This document shows, piece by piece, positions 8,545 through 16,299 of a stretch of DNA of 64,000 nt. The stretch is from JAVBTT01 sp031550325 (GTDB taxonomy: Bacteria; Bacillota; Clostridia; Oscillospirales; UBA929), in contig JAVBOR010000013.1 in NCBI GenBank assembly GCA_031550325.1, positions 28,444 through 92,443 on the forward strand, written 5' to 3'. The translations under genes and the position numbers were made by a program. Numbering within the stretch: the first letter of the stretch is position 1; each line of letters opens with the position of its first letter. Below the pieces are notes generated by a model, which searched no databases, was not told where the DNA came from, and worked only from the letters and a program-made list of their open reading frames with translations.

Positions 8545-9417
8545 ATGAGAAAAGCAATTGGAATTTTAGTATTATTAGCGATGGCAACCTCGGTGTTTTC
8601 TGGTTGTTCGACGGGCACCGCAGCAAGCTTCGATACTGGGAAAGCCATCGCCGTCGTATCTCGCGAGGACGGCTCGGGTACACGCGGCGCATTTATTGAG
8701 CTGTTCGGTATTGAACAAAAAGACGCTGATGGAAACAGGAAAGACCTGACGACAAAGGAAGCGGTCATCGCCAAACAGACCGATGTGATGATGACAAATA
8801 TCGCGGGGGACAAATACGCAATCGGCTACATATCCCTTGGCTCACTGAACGACACGGTGAAAGCGGTTCAGATTGAGGGCGTCACCGCCTCGTCCGAAAA
8901 CGTGAAGAAGGGAACCTATCCGATAGCGCGCCCGTTCAACATCGCGACGAAGGGCGAACCTACGGGACTTGCGAAGGATTTCATTGACTTTATTCTATCG
9001 TCGGATGGCCAGGCGATTGTGGGAAAGAGCTACACTGCCACCCGCGACTCCGCTCCGGCCTATGCGGGTGATACGCCCTCCGGCAAGATTGTCGTGGGAG
9101 GCTCCACTTCTGTCGGCCCCGTGATGGAAAAGCTCAAGGAGGCATATCTGAAAATCAATCCAAATGCCACAATTGAAATCCAGCAGATTGATTCATCCGC
9201 GGGCATGACAGGCGCTGCCGACGGCACCTACGACATCGGCATGGCCAGCCGTGAATTAAAGGACAGCGAGAGAGCGCAGCTCACCGCCATCCAAATAGCC
9301 CTTGACGGCATCGCGGTAATCGTAAACAATGAAAATACCGCAACCAGCCTTGCAAAAGAGCAGGTCAAGGCAATCTTCACGGGCGAGACGCTCAAGTGGA
9401 GCGATTTAAGCAAATGA
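8545..9417 (+). CDS. pstS: phosphate ABC transporter substrate-binding lipoprotein, permuted domain order
   Basis: The start is ATG 8545 after GGAGG (8533-8537). MRKAIGILVLLAMATSVFSGC is a lipoprotein signal. The 290-residue protein binds phosphate outside the membrane for PstCAB. The half normally found second in PstS (SREDGSGTRGAF, AIGYISLGSLNDTVKA, GTYPIARPFN, FILSSDGQAIV) comes first, at about 30-165. The half normally first (GGSTSVGPVMEKL, SSAGMTGAADGTYDIGMASR, ALDGIAVIVNNE, IFTGETLKWSDL) follows at about 175-290. The protein is otherwise complete, so this is a circular permutation, not a truncation. It is the first gene of the pst operon. Confidence 0.95.
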   Translation: MRKAIGILVLLAMATSVFSGCSTGTAASFDTGKAIAVVSREDGSGTRGAFIELFGIEQKDADGNRKDLTTKEAVIAKQTDVMMTNIAGDKYAIGYISLGSLNDTVKAVQIEGVTASSENVKKGTYPIARPFNIATKGEPTGLAKDFIDFILSSDGQAIVGKSYTATRDSAPAYAGDTPSGKIVVGGSTSVGPVMEKLKEAYLKINPNATIEIQQIDSSAGMTGAADGTYDIGMASRELKDSERAQLTAIQIALDGIAVIVNNENTATSLAKEQVKAIFTGETLKWSDLSK

Positions 9418-10250
9418 TGAGGCTGAAAGAAAAAGCGATGAGCGCCGTGTTTTTGACATCGGCGCTCGCCTCCATACTCGCAGTCGCCTTGATTTGCCTG
9501 TTTCTTTTGGCGAACGGCATTCCGACCATCGGGGAAATCGGTATATTCAATTTTCTCTTAGGCAAGGAATGGTCGCCATCGGACACACCTCCGCTGTTTG
9601 GCATTCTACCGATGATTCTTGGCAGCATTTACATCACGGCAGGTGCGATTTTGATTGGCGTCCCCATTGGCGTGCTGACCGCCGTGTTTATGGCGCGAGT
9701 CTGCCCGAAAAGGTTGTACAAAGCCATTAAACCCGGCATTGATTTGCTGGCGGGTATCCCCTCGGTTGTCTACGGCTTTTTCGGCATGGCGGCCATTATT
9801 CCCCTTACGGGCAACAGCATCTTGTCGGCCTGTATCTTGCTCGGTATTATGATTCTGCCCACCATCATAGGCATTGCCGAAAGCGCCCTGCGCGCTGTGC
9901 CTGACAGCTATTACGAAGGTGCGCTGGCCCTCGGCGCGGGGCATTACCGCAGTGTGTTCCGCGTCATTCTCCCCGCCGCAAAGTCGGGCATCTTCGCCGC
10001 CGTAGTGCTCGGCATCGGCCGCGCCATCGGCGAGACCATGGCGGTCATTATGGTGGCGGGCAATCAGGCGCGAATGCCGGTCTCGCTCTTTAAGGGCATA
10101 CGAACGCTGACCGCTAACATCGTCATCGAGATGGGTTACGCCGCCGACTTGCACCGTGAGGCGCTTATCGCGACTGGTGTCGTGCTGTTTGTGTTCATAT
10201 TGATGATTAATCTGAGCTTTTCGGCTCTCAAGGGGAGGGCTAATAAGTGA
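9414..10250 (+). CDS. pstC: phosphate ABC transporter permease PstC
   Basis: ATG 9414 overlaps the pstS stop as ATGA, giving 278 residues with about six membrane spans. The first is at about 10-33. The typical binding-protein-dependent permease loop lies at about 180-205 (EGALALGAGHYRSVFRVILP) and contacts PstB. IGRAIGETMAVIMVAGN is characteristic of PstC. It forms the inner-membrane phosphate channel with PstA. Tight overlaps on both sides show translational coupling within the pst operon. Confidence 0.95.
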   Translation: MMRLKEKAMSAVFLTSALASILAVALICLFLLANGIPTIGEIGIFNFLLGKEWSPSDTPPLFGILPMILGSIYITAGAILIGVPIGVLTAVFMARVCPKRLYKAIKPGIDLLAGIPSVVYGFFGMAAIIPLTGNSILSACILLGIMILPTIIGIAESALRAVPDSYYEGALALGAGHYRSVFRVILPAAKSGIFAAVVLGIGRAIGETMAVIMVAGNQARMPVSLFKGIRTLTANIVIEMGYAADLHREALIATGVVLFVFILMINLSFSALKGRANK

Positions 10251-11152
10251 AAAGGATGTTGAGAGCGCTAAAAAAGAGACAAGAAGCTCTGGGGGAGAAA
10301 ACCAGGCACTTTCGAAACGAGACGCTCCCCGCAGGTTTCACTTGGACAGCCGCTATATTGACGGTCGGCGTCCTCGCCTTTTTGGTGGGATTCATCCTTG
10401 TAAAAGGCGTCCCCTATTTGAAGCCATCCCTTTTCGCGCTCACCTACAACAGCGAAAACGTGTCGCTCATGCCGGCGCTGATATCGACCATCATCCTTAC
10501 ACTCATGTCGCTTGTCATCGCCGTACCGCTAGGCGTGTTCGCGGCCATTTACCTTGTCGAATACGCCAGGCGCGGTAATAAGGCGGTGGCGCTCGTGCGC
10601 ATGACAACTGAAACGCTGGCGGGCATTCCGTCCATCGTCTACGGCCTTTTCGGCATGCTGTTCTTCGTCAAATATCTCGGATGGCAAAACTCCATGCTGG
10701 CGGGCGCGTTTACCCTCGCTATTATGATATTACCCCTTGTCATGCGATCAAGCGAGGAAGCATTAAAATCCGTCTCCGACACCTTCAGAGAGGGCTCCTT
10801 CGGGCTGGGCGCAGGCAAGCTGCGTACCGTATTCAAGATTGTGCTGCCTTCCGCTATGCCCGGCATACTCGCGGGCGTTATTCTTTCCATCGGTCGAATC
10901 GTCGGTGAGACGGCGGCGCTCATCTACACATCGGGTACGGTGGCGCAGATACCAAAGCTATATAACGCTGAAACACATCAGTTTTTCTGGCAGCAGAGCG
11001 CGCGAACCCTCTCCGTCCATCTGTACGCGCTCTCAAGCGAAGGACTTCACACAGGCGAGGGCTACGCTACAGCGGTCGTGCTGCTCCTTGTGGTGATCAT
11101 CATCAACACTCTCTCGGCTAAGATCGCTAAACGCATAGGAGGCAAAACATGA
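10247..11152 (+). CDS. pstA: phosphate ABC transporter permease PstA
   Basis: GTG 10247 overlaps the pstC stop as GTGA. The product is 301 residues. A basic N-terminal tail of about 35 residues precedes the first span (AAILTVGVLAFLVGFILV). The permease signature is EGSFGLGAGKLRTVFKIVLPSAMPG, followed by GRIVGETAALIYTSG, the PstA counterpart of the PstC motif. It partners PstC. The next gene overlaps by four bases. Confidence 0.95.
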   Translation: MKRMLRALKKRQEALGEKTRHFRNETLPAGFTWTAAILTVGVLAFLVGFILVKGVPYLKPSLFALTYNSENVSLMPALISTIILTLMSLVIAVPLGVFAAIYLVEYARRGNKAVALVRMTTETLAGIPSIVYGLFGMLFFVKYLGWQNSMLAGAFTLAIMILPLVMRSSEEALKSVSDTFREGSFGLGAGKLRTVFKIVLPSAMPGILAGVILSIGRIVGETAALIYTSGTVAQIPKLYNAETHQFFWQQSARTLSVHLYALSSEGLHTGEGYATAVVLLLVVIIINTLSAKIAKRIGGKT

Positions 11153-11898
11153 ATTGTTTTGAGATACATAACCTGAACCTATTTTACGGCGATTTTCAGG
11201 CGCTTAAGAGCATCAATATGGGTATTGTTAAGGGAGACATCACCGCCTTTATCGGTCCCTCCGGCTGCGGAAAATCGACGCTCCTAAAATCATTAAACCG
11301 CATGAATGACTTGGTTGAGGGCTGCAAAATTACGGGCGAAATCACGCTTTCTGGCAAGGATGTGTACAAAGGCATGGATGTAAACTTGCTGCGTAAGCGC
11401 GTCGGTATGGTGTTTCAAAAGCCCAATCCCTTTCCCATGAGCGTATATGACAACATCGCCTTCGGCCCGAGGACGCACGGCATCAAGTCAAAGTATGAGC
11501 TTGACAACATCGTTGAGGCCTCACTAAAAGATACTGCTATTTGGGACGAGGTCAAAGACAGACTAAAAAAATCAGCTCTTGGGCTATCCGGCGGGCAGCA
11601 GCAGCGGCTTTGCATTGCGCGGGCATTGGCCGTTTCGCCGGAGGTTCTCTTAATGGATGAGCCGACCAGCGCGCTCGACCCGATATCCACGGGAAAAATT
11701 GAGGAACTTTTGCTGACTTTGCGTAAAAAATACAGTATAATAATCGTGACGCACAATATGCAGCAGGCCACCCGAATCAGCGACAAGACTGCGTTTTTTT
11801 TGCTCGGAGAAGTGATTGAATATAGCGAGACGGAGAAAATATTCTCGATGCCCAAAGATAGACGCACGGAGGATTATATTACGGGGAGGTTTGGATGA
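11149..11898 (+). CDS. pstB: phosphate ABC transporter ATP-binding protein PstB
   Basis: A 249-residue ATPase starting at an ATG that overlaps the pstA stop. It has Walker A GPSGCGKST (about 35-43), Q-loop VFQKPNPFPMSVYDNIAFG, signature LSGGQQQRLCIARAL, Walker B VLLMDEPTSALDP and switch His in IIVTHNMQQA. VFQKPNPFPMS is typical of PstB as opposed to other ABC ATPases. It powers phosphate import on the cytoplasmic side and overlaps phoU by four bases. Confidence 0.97.
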   Translation: MNCFEIHNLNLFYGDFQALKSINMGIVKGDITAFIGPSGCGKSTLLKSLNRMNDLVEGCKITGEITLSGKDVYKGMDVNLLRKRVGMVFQKPNPFPMSVYDNIAFGPRTHGIKSKYELDNIVEASLKDTAIWDEVKDRLKKSALGLSGGQQQRLCIARALAVSPEVLLMDEPTSALDPISTGKIEELLLTLRKKYSIIIVTHNMQQATRISDKTAFFLLGEVIEYSETEKIFSMPKDRRTEDYITGRFG

Positions 11899-12554
11899 TG
11901 CGCAGCCGGTTTGATGAACAATTGGTGATTCTGAATAACCGTTTGATTGAAATGGGCGCCCTTATCGAGTACGCCATTGCAAAGGCGACAAAGGCGCTTC
12001 TGGAGCAGGATGCGGTCGCAGCGCGAGAAATTGCCGAGGGTGACCAAATTATCGACGATAAGGAGAAAGAAATCGAAAGCCTTTGCCTAAAACTTCTGCT
12101 AAATCAGCAGCCCGTTGCAAAGGACTTGCGGCAAATCTCCACAGCGCTCAAAATGATAACCGACATGGAGCGCATCGGCGACCAGGCCGCAGACATTTCC
12201 GAGCTTTGTCTGTATTTATCAAATCAGGAGTATATTAATAAGCTTGAGTACATCCCGCAGATGGCGCGAGCGACGATTAAAATGGTCAATGAGAGCATTG
12301 ACGCCTTTGTAAAAAAAGATTTGTCTCTTGCCCAGTCGGTTATCAAATATGATGACGTCGTTGATGATTTATATGTTTTTGTTAAGAAAGATTTGATAGA
12401 ACTTATACACGATGATGTTAAGAACGGAGAGCAGGCCTTTGACCTGCTGCAAATCGCAAAGTATTATGAACGCATCGGTGACCACGCGATGAACATCGCC
12501 GAATGGGTCATATTCTCGATAACAGGTATGCACAAGGACAAGCAAGTTTTGTAG
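11895..12554 (+). CDS. phoU: phosphate signalling protein PhoU
   Basis: A 219-residue all-helical protein with two PhoU repeats. The first has ALLEQDAVAAREIAEGDQIIDD and RQISTALKMITDMERIGDQAADISE. The second has ISFA-like helices ending YYERIGDHAMNIAEWVIFS. The paired ERIGDxA motifs are metal-binding signatures of the family. PhoU links transporter state to the PhoR kinase encoded just downstream and dampens the response when phosphate is ample. It overlaps pstB by four bases. Confidence 0.96.
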   Translation: MMRSRFDEQLVILNNRLIEMGALIEYAIAKATKALLEQDAVAAREIAEGDQIIDDKEKEIESLCLKLLLNQQPVAKDLRQISTALKMITDMERIGDQAADISELCLYLSNQEYINKLEYIPQMARATIKMVNESIDAFVKKDLSLAQSVIKYDDVVDDLYVFVKKDLIELIHDDVKNGEQAFDLLQIAKYYERIGDHAMNIAEWVIFSITGMHKDKQVL

Positions 12555-12567
12555 GAGGGCTTTGCAT

Positions 12568-13245
12568 TTGCATAGAATATATATTGTTGAGGACGACGAC
12601 AATATCCGCGATATGGTGGCTTACGCGCTCGCTCAAGCGGGCTTCGAGGCGTTGGGCTTTCCGCAGAGTACGCCCTTTTGGGGAGAGATGAAGGATCACA
12701 TCCCCGCGCTCATTCTGCTTGATATCATGCTGCCCAAAGAGGATGGCATTTCCATATTAAAGCGGCTTAAAGGGTCGGGGTCTTTTAAAAAGATACCGGT
12801 CATCATGCTCACCGCCAAAGGCGCGGAGTACGACCGTATCAAGGGACTTGATATGGGTGCTGACGACTACATCACGAAGCCCTTTTCGGTGATGGAGGTC
12901 ATTTCGCGCATTCGCGCCGTTTTGCGCCGCTGCGAAGAGGAGACGGTTCGTTCATCAAGGTTGAGCATTGGCGCAGTTACGCTCTGCAGCGACAAGCGGA
13001 CCGTTTTGTCGGATGGTGCCGAAATCAGCCTTACATACAAGGAGTTTGAACTCCTGCACTACATGATGCTCAATGAGGGCTTCGTGCTCACAAGGGATAA
13101 AATACTGGAGCAGGTCTGGGGCTTTGACTACAACGGCGAGAGCCGCACGGTGGATATGCACATCAAGTCGCTCCGCCAAAAGCTGGGAATAGGCGGCAAT
13201 CTGATTTCGACCATTCGGAATGTCGGCTACAAGATGGGAGGATAG
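12568..13245 (+). CDS. phoP: phosphate response regulator, PhoP/PhoB (OmpR family)
   Basis: A 225-residue regulator. I prefer TTG 12568 because AGGAGGG at 12553-12559 lies eight bases before it. The TTG at 12562 would be only two bases away. The receiver domain (3-120) has DD near the N-terminus, phospho-acceptor Asp in LILLDIMLPKEDG, Thr in VIMLTAKG and Lys in YITKPFS. The winged-helix DNA-binding domain (about 130-225) has LTYKEFELLHYMMLNEG and GESRTVDMHIKSLRQKLG. It is activated by the PhoR kinase that follows after 3 bases, and probably acts at the repeats upstream of pstS. Confidence 0.93.
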   Translation: MHRIYIVEDDDNIRDMVAYALAQAGFEALGFPQSTPFWGEMKDHIPALILLDIMLPKEDGISILKRLKGSGSFKKIPVIMLTAKGAEYDRIKGLDMGADDYITKPFSVMEVISRIRAVLRRCEEETVRSSRLSIGAVTLCSDKRTVLSDGAEISLTYKEFELLHYMMLNEGFVLTRDKILEQVWGFDYNGESRTVDMHIKSLRQKLGIGGNLISTIRNVGYKMGG

Positions 13246-13248
13246 CGG

Positions 13249-14904
13249 ATGAAGCGGCGTATCTTTTCGAGCATCCTTCTGCTCATCGTTTTGAGCCTTG
13301 TTTTATCGACAACTGCCGTATGCGTTGTCTTTTATAATCAGCTGTCCGCCGCTGTTCAAAGTGATGTGCGGGAGCGGACGCATATGCTGGCCCTCGCCAT
13401 AAAAGCCGGTGAATACAATGGCCTTTTCATTTCCGATATGCGTCTGACGGTCATATCGGGCGATGGAACGGTGCTGCACGATGATTATCAAGATGCGGCG
13501 ACCCTGCCCAATCACGCCGACCGCGAAGAGGTTAGGGAGGCGATGCTTTCGGGCGAGGGCGAAAGCAAGCGCTTTTCCGACACGTTCAGGCAGGAGACAT
13601 ATTATTATGCCGTAAAGCTCGGGGATGGCTCCATTCTGCGCGTTGCGAAGACGATAAGCAGCATATTCGGAATCTTTGGCGGGGCGCTTCCCGTTGTGGC
13701 AGGCGTGCTATTTGTTTTTATTCTGGTGGGGTATGTTCTGTCTGGAAGACTTACAAAGCGGATTATTGGGCCATTAAACAAGGTGGATTTGGGCGGCGAA
13801 CTGTCCGCTCCGTATGACGAGCTTGCTCCCTTTGTTAAGACAATCGGCGAACAGAGAATGAAAATCGCGTCACAGCTGGATGACCTGCGCGAGCGCGGCG
13901 ACACTATGCAGGCTATTCTGGAGAGTATGGGCGAAGGCATCATCATTTTGAATGAGACGGGTATCATTCTGTCATCAAACCAGAGTGCATCGGTTTTTTT
14001 TGCGCTACCCCAGTCCATAATTGGCAAAAATATACTTGAGCTTTTCCGCGATGTGGAGTTTTCCGAAAGGGTACGCGGTGCCCTGTTTGGCAAGCGCGGG
14101 GAACAGGCTCTTGAGCACGGAAGCAGAATATTTCGAGCATACTTCAGCCCTGTGACGGGTATCGGCGCGATGATTCTGTTTATGGACATCACCGAAAAGG
14201 CGAGAGCGGAAACGCTCAGACGTGAGTTCTCCGCCAATGTATCCCACGAATTAAAAACGCCCCTGACAACAATATATGGCAATGCCGAGATGCTGACAGG
14301 GGGCATAGTAAGGGACGCCGACAAGCCTGTGTTCTATGCCAAAATCAAGGATGAGGCGCGCCGGATGATTGCGCTCATCGAGGACATTATCCTCATATCC
14401 AAGCTTGACGAGGGCATGGAACATGAGGAACTTGAGGAAATGGAACTCTCCGCTGTCGCGAATGATGCGGCTTTAGCTCTTTCCGACAGTGCTGCGGGAA
14501 GCAATATATCCATTGAAGTGTTGGCAGAGCGGGTCAACATGACCGCCAACCGTTCGCAGATGTATGAGCTGTTTTATAATCTTATCGACAACGCCGTAAA
14601 ATATAACAGGCCAAGCGGCAGCGTGAAGGTTGAACTAAAAGAGTCAAACGGGCAAATCAGGTTCACTGTGTCCGATACGGGCATCGGTATCCCAAAGGAG
14701 GCGCAAGATCGTGTTTTTGAGCGGTTTTACCGTGTGGACAAATCCCGCTCGAAGTTGACGGGCGGCACAGGGTTAGGGCTCGCGATTGTGAAGCATATTG
14801 TGATGGCGTACAATGGGATCATTGAGCTAAACAGTGATTTTGGGACAGGAACGACCATCTCAGTTTTATTCTCAGAAAATCCTCTTTCCGATGCAGATAA
14901 TTAG
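13249..14904 (+). CDS. phoR: phosphate sensor histidine kinase PhoR
   Basis: A 551-residue kinase with a first span at about 7-30, an extracytoplasmic loop to about 140, a second span at about 143-168, a linker, and a PAS domain at about 222-320 (MQAILESMGEGIIILNETG). HisKA carries FSANVSHELKTPLTTIYGNA with the phospho-acceptor His. HATPase has N-box LIDNAVKYN, DTGIGIP, FERFYRVDKSRS and GGTGLGLAIVKHI. It phosphorylates the adjacent response regulator. GGGAGG precedes the ATG. It is the last gene of the pst-pho operon. Confidence 0.94.
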   Translation: MKRRIFSSILLLIVLSLVLSTTAVCVVFYNQLSAAVQSDVRERTHMLALAIKAGEYNGLFISDMRLTVISGDGTVLHDDYQDAATLPNHADREEVREAMLSGEGESKRFSDTFRQETYYYAVKLGDGSILRVAKTISSIFGIFGGALPVVAGVLFVFILVGYVLSGRLTKRIIGPLNKVDLGGELSAPYDELAPFVKTIGEQRMKIASQLDDLRERGDTMQAILESMGEGIIILNETGIILSSNQSASVFFALPQSIIGKNILELFRDVEFSERVRGALFGKRGEQALEHGSRIFRAYFSPVTGIGAMILFMDITEKARAETLRREFSANVSHELKTPLTTIYGNAEMLTGGIVRDADKPVFYAKIKDEARRMIALIEDIILISKLDEGMEHEELEEMELSAVANDAALALSDSAAGSNISIEVLAERVNMTANRSQMYELFYNLIDNAVKYNRPSGSVKVELKESNGQIRFTVSDTGIGIPKEAQDRVFERFYRVDKSRSKLTGGTGLGLAIVKHIVMAYNGIIELNSDFGTGTTISVLFSENPLSDADN

Positions 14905-14952
14905 GTTTATAACGTCAGAGATGCTGTCTTGAGCACCAAACTGTCGAGTTGA

Positions 14953-15189
14953 GCGTCCGGCAAATGGCGAAACCTGCCGCATAAGCTGGAATTGCTCGAG
15001 GAGGGCTTTACCATGGAGCAAATGAGCGGCATGAGGGATGTTACCGAGCTGAAAAATGAGGATGGGACCGTTACTTCCTGTTTTAGGGACGGCAATTTAC
15101 TGACAGCCGTGGGTTCGGATTTTATAAGTTTTGGCATTGAGTTCGGAAAAATGCTCAATTTGAAGTTTGAGCCTGAATGGTACCGATGA
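14953..15189 (+). pseudogene. possible gene remnant of unknown function
   Basis: An open frame follows a stop at 14950 and encodes about 78 residues, including KWRNLPHKLELLEEGFTMEQ, then ELKNEDGTVTSCFRDGNLLT. It has credible protein-like composition but no good start. TTG 14992 lacks a proper ribosome site, and the frame upstream is closed by a stop. I read it as the 3' part of a broken gene, or a short unrecognised gene. It lies just after phoR. Confidence 0.35.
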
Positions 15190-15254
15190 GGTACCCCGCA
15201 TAAGAAACCTGTGTAAGGACGGGGAGCCGGGCTGCATTCTCCATTTTTTGGTTC

Positions 15255-15283
15255 TTGACAAGCCGGGCAAAGTAAGCTATACT
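15255..15283 (+). promoter_or_regulatory. near-consensus sigma-A promoter
   Basis: TTGACA at 15255-15260, a 17-base spacer and TATACT at 15278-15283. It drives a transcript of about 195 bases that ends at the terminator at 15448-15486. Confidence 0.85.
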
Positions 15284-15315
15284 CGTAAAAACTTGGAGCG
15301 CGGGAGGGACAGTTT

Positions 15316-15423
15316 TTGAAAATGAGTTCGATTCCTTTTGAACTGCGAATTTTTGTGGAGCATTTTATCGGCTCCATTCTTATTCGTGCGTTCAAGAATC
15401 GGATTGTTGTAGATAAACTGTAA
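15316..15423 (+). CDS. 35-residue ORF in a self-contained short transcription unit
   Basis: TTG 15316 has GGGAGG at 15303-15308, seven bases upstream, and opens a 35-residue frame: MKMSSIPFELRIFVEHFIGS, then SILIRAFKNRIVVDKL. It is partly amphipathic or hydrophobic and ends in a basic tail, like a small membrane-associated peptide. It sits between a strong promoter and a terminator, with no other gene in the unit. The transcript could instead act as a small RNA. I cannot identify a family. Confidence 0.45.
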   Translation: MKMSSIPFELRIFVEHFIGSILIRAFKNRIVVDKL

Positions 15424-15447
15424 CGGGCAGCGGCCTTTACTGTTGAG

Positions 15448-15486
15448 AGTATCTATTGCAATGACGATTGCGATAGATACTTTTTT
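15448..15486 (+). terminator. Rho-independent terminator
   Basis: AGTATCTAT-t-GCAAT, loop gacg, ATTGC-g-ATAGATACT, followed by TTTTTT (stem with one mismatch). It closes the short unit that starts at 15255 and separates it from the acetate-transporter-like gene. Confidence 0.85.
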
Positions 15487-15526
15487 ACATATCAACCTCA
15501 AAATAGGATGTAAGGGAGCGACAAAA

Positions 15527-16117
15527 ATGGAGAAACAGGAATCGAAGACTTCTCCCGGATGGTCAAATCCAACACCGGCGGGGCTGGTGGCGCTGGCGGT
15601 GGCGTGCGCGTGCTTTTTTGCCCTGCTGACAGACAAAATAGACAGTTCGGCCATGCCCCTCATGGGGTGCTGGCTCCTGGGCGGCTTTGTCATTCAGCTG
15701 GTTGTCGGACTGCTGGATCTAAAGGGCGGAAACTACGCTGGCGGAAATACGTTCCTCTTTTTCAGCGCGTTTTTCATGCTGGTCGGCGGCATTGAGATGA
15801 TGCTGAAATATAACGCCATCAAAGCCGGGGCGCCTCTCGACGGCAGAGTTGACGGGTTTGCCTGGAGTGTTTTGGCGCTGGTTGTGCTGCTGTGGACGCC
15901 CGCGTTCTGCAAGAAGTTCGGGCTGCTCTCCATTATCGTCCTGCTTCTGGATGTGGCGCTGCCCTTTATTGCTCTGTTGGATTTGAAGCTGATTTCCAAA
16001 ACGCTGGCGGTTGTCCCGGCCTGGTGTCTTCTTGCCGCGGCCGTCGTCGCCGTGTACTTAAGCGCAGCCATGGTCGTGAACACCACCTTTGGAAAAAAGC
16101 TTTACCCCATGCCGTAA
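15527..16117 (+). CDS. GPR1/FUN34/YaaH (SatP-like) acetate/succinate transporter
   Basis: The start is ATG 15527 after GGGAG (15514-15518). The product is 196 residues with six membrane spans. The N-terminal motif NPTPAGLVALAVA matches the NPAPLGL signature of the family, and the helices are short and evenly spaced (LLGGFVIQLVVGLLDL, TFLFFSAFFMLVGGIEMML, FAWSVLALVVLLWTPAF). Family members move acetate or succinate across the membrane. The length is typical. It stands alone, with a terminator on either side. Confidence 0.85.
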   Translation: MEKQESKTSPGWSNPTPAGLVALAVACACFFALLTDKIDSSAMPLMGCWLLGGFVIQLVVGLLDLKGGNYAGGNTFLFFSAFFMLVGGIEMMLKYNAIKAGAPLDGRVDGFAWSVLALVVLLWTPAFCKKFGLLSIIVLLLDVALPFIALLDLKLISKTLAVVPAWCLLAAAVVAVYLSAAMVVNTTFGKKLYPMP

Positions 16118-16180
16118 CCCGCTGCCTGCGGGTGCCTGTGCGCCTGACGCCTTATGCGGCGCTCACGCAGCGGGCAGCAG

Positions 16181-16254
16181 AAACGCCCCGCCGAAATCCC
16201 CTGGCTCCTGCCCGCTTTTCGGGCCGGCGCGGAGAGGGGTTCGGCGGGGCGTTT
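16181..16254 (+). terminator. terminator with large loop after the SatP-like gene
   Basis: AACGCCCCGCCGAA (16182-16195) pairs with TTCGGCGGGGCGTT (16240-16253) and is followed by further T. The 44-base interior contains its own small hairpin (GCCCGCTTTTCGGGC). Confidence 0.75.
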
Positions 16255-16299
16255 TGATATCGGCGAGCAGCGCAGAGGGCCTCAGGCGTACAGGCGCGT

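Noticed and set aside
14907..15395. A 162-residue minus-strand frame after phoR
   Set aside because: No ribosome site, and it crosses the promoter and the ORF of the short plus-strand unit.
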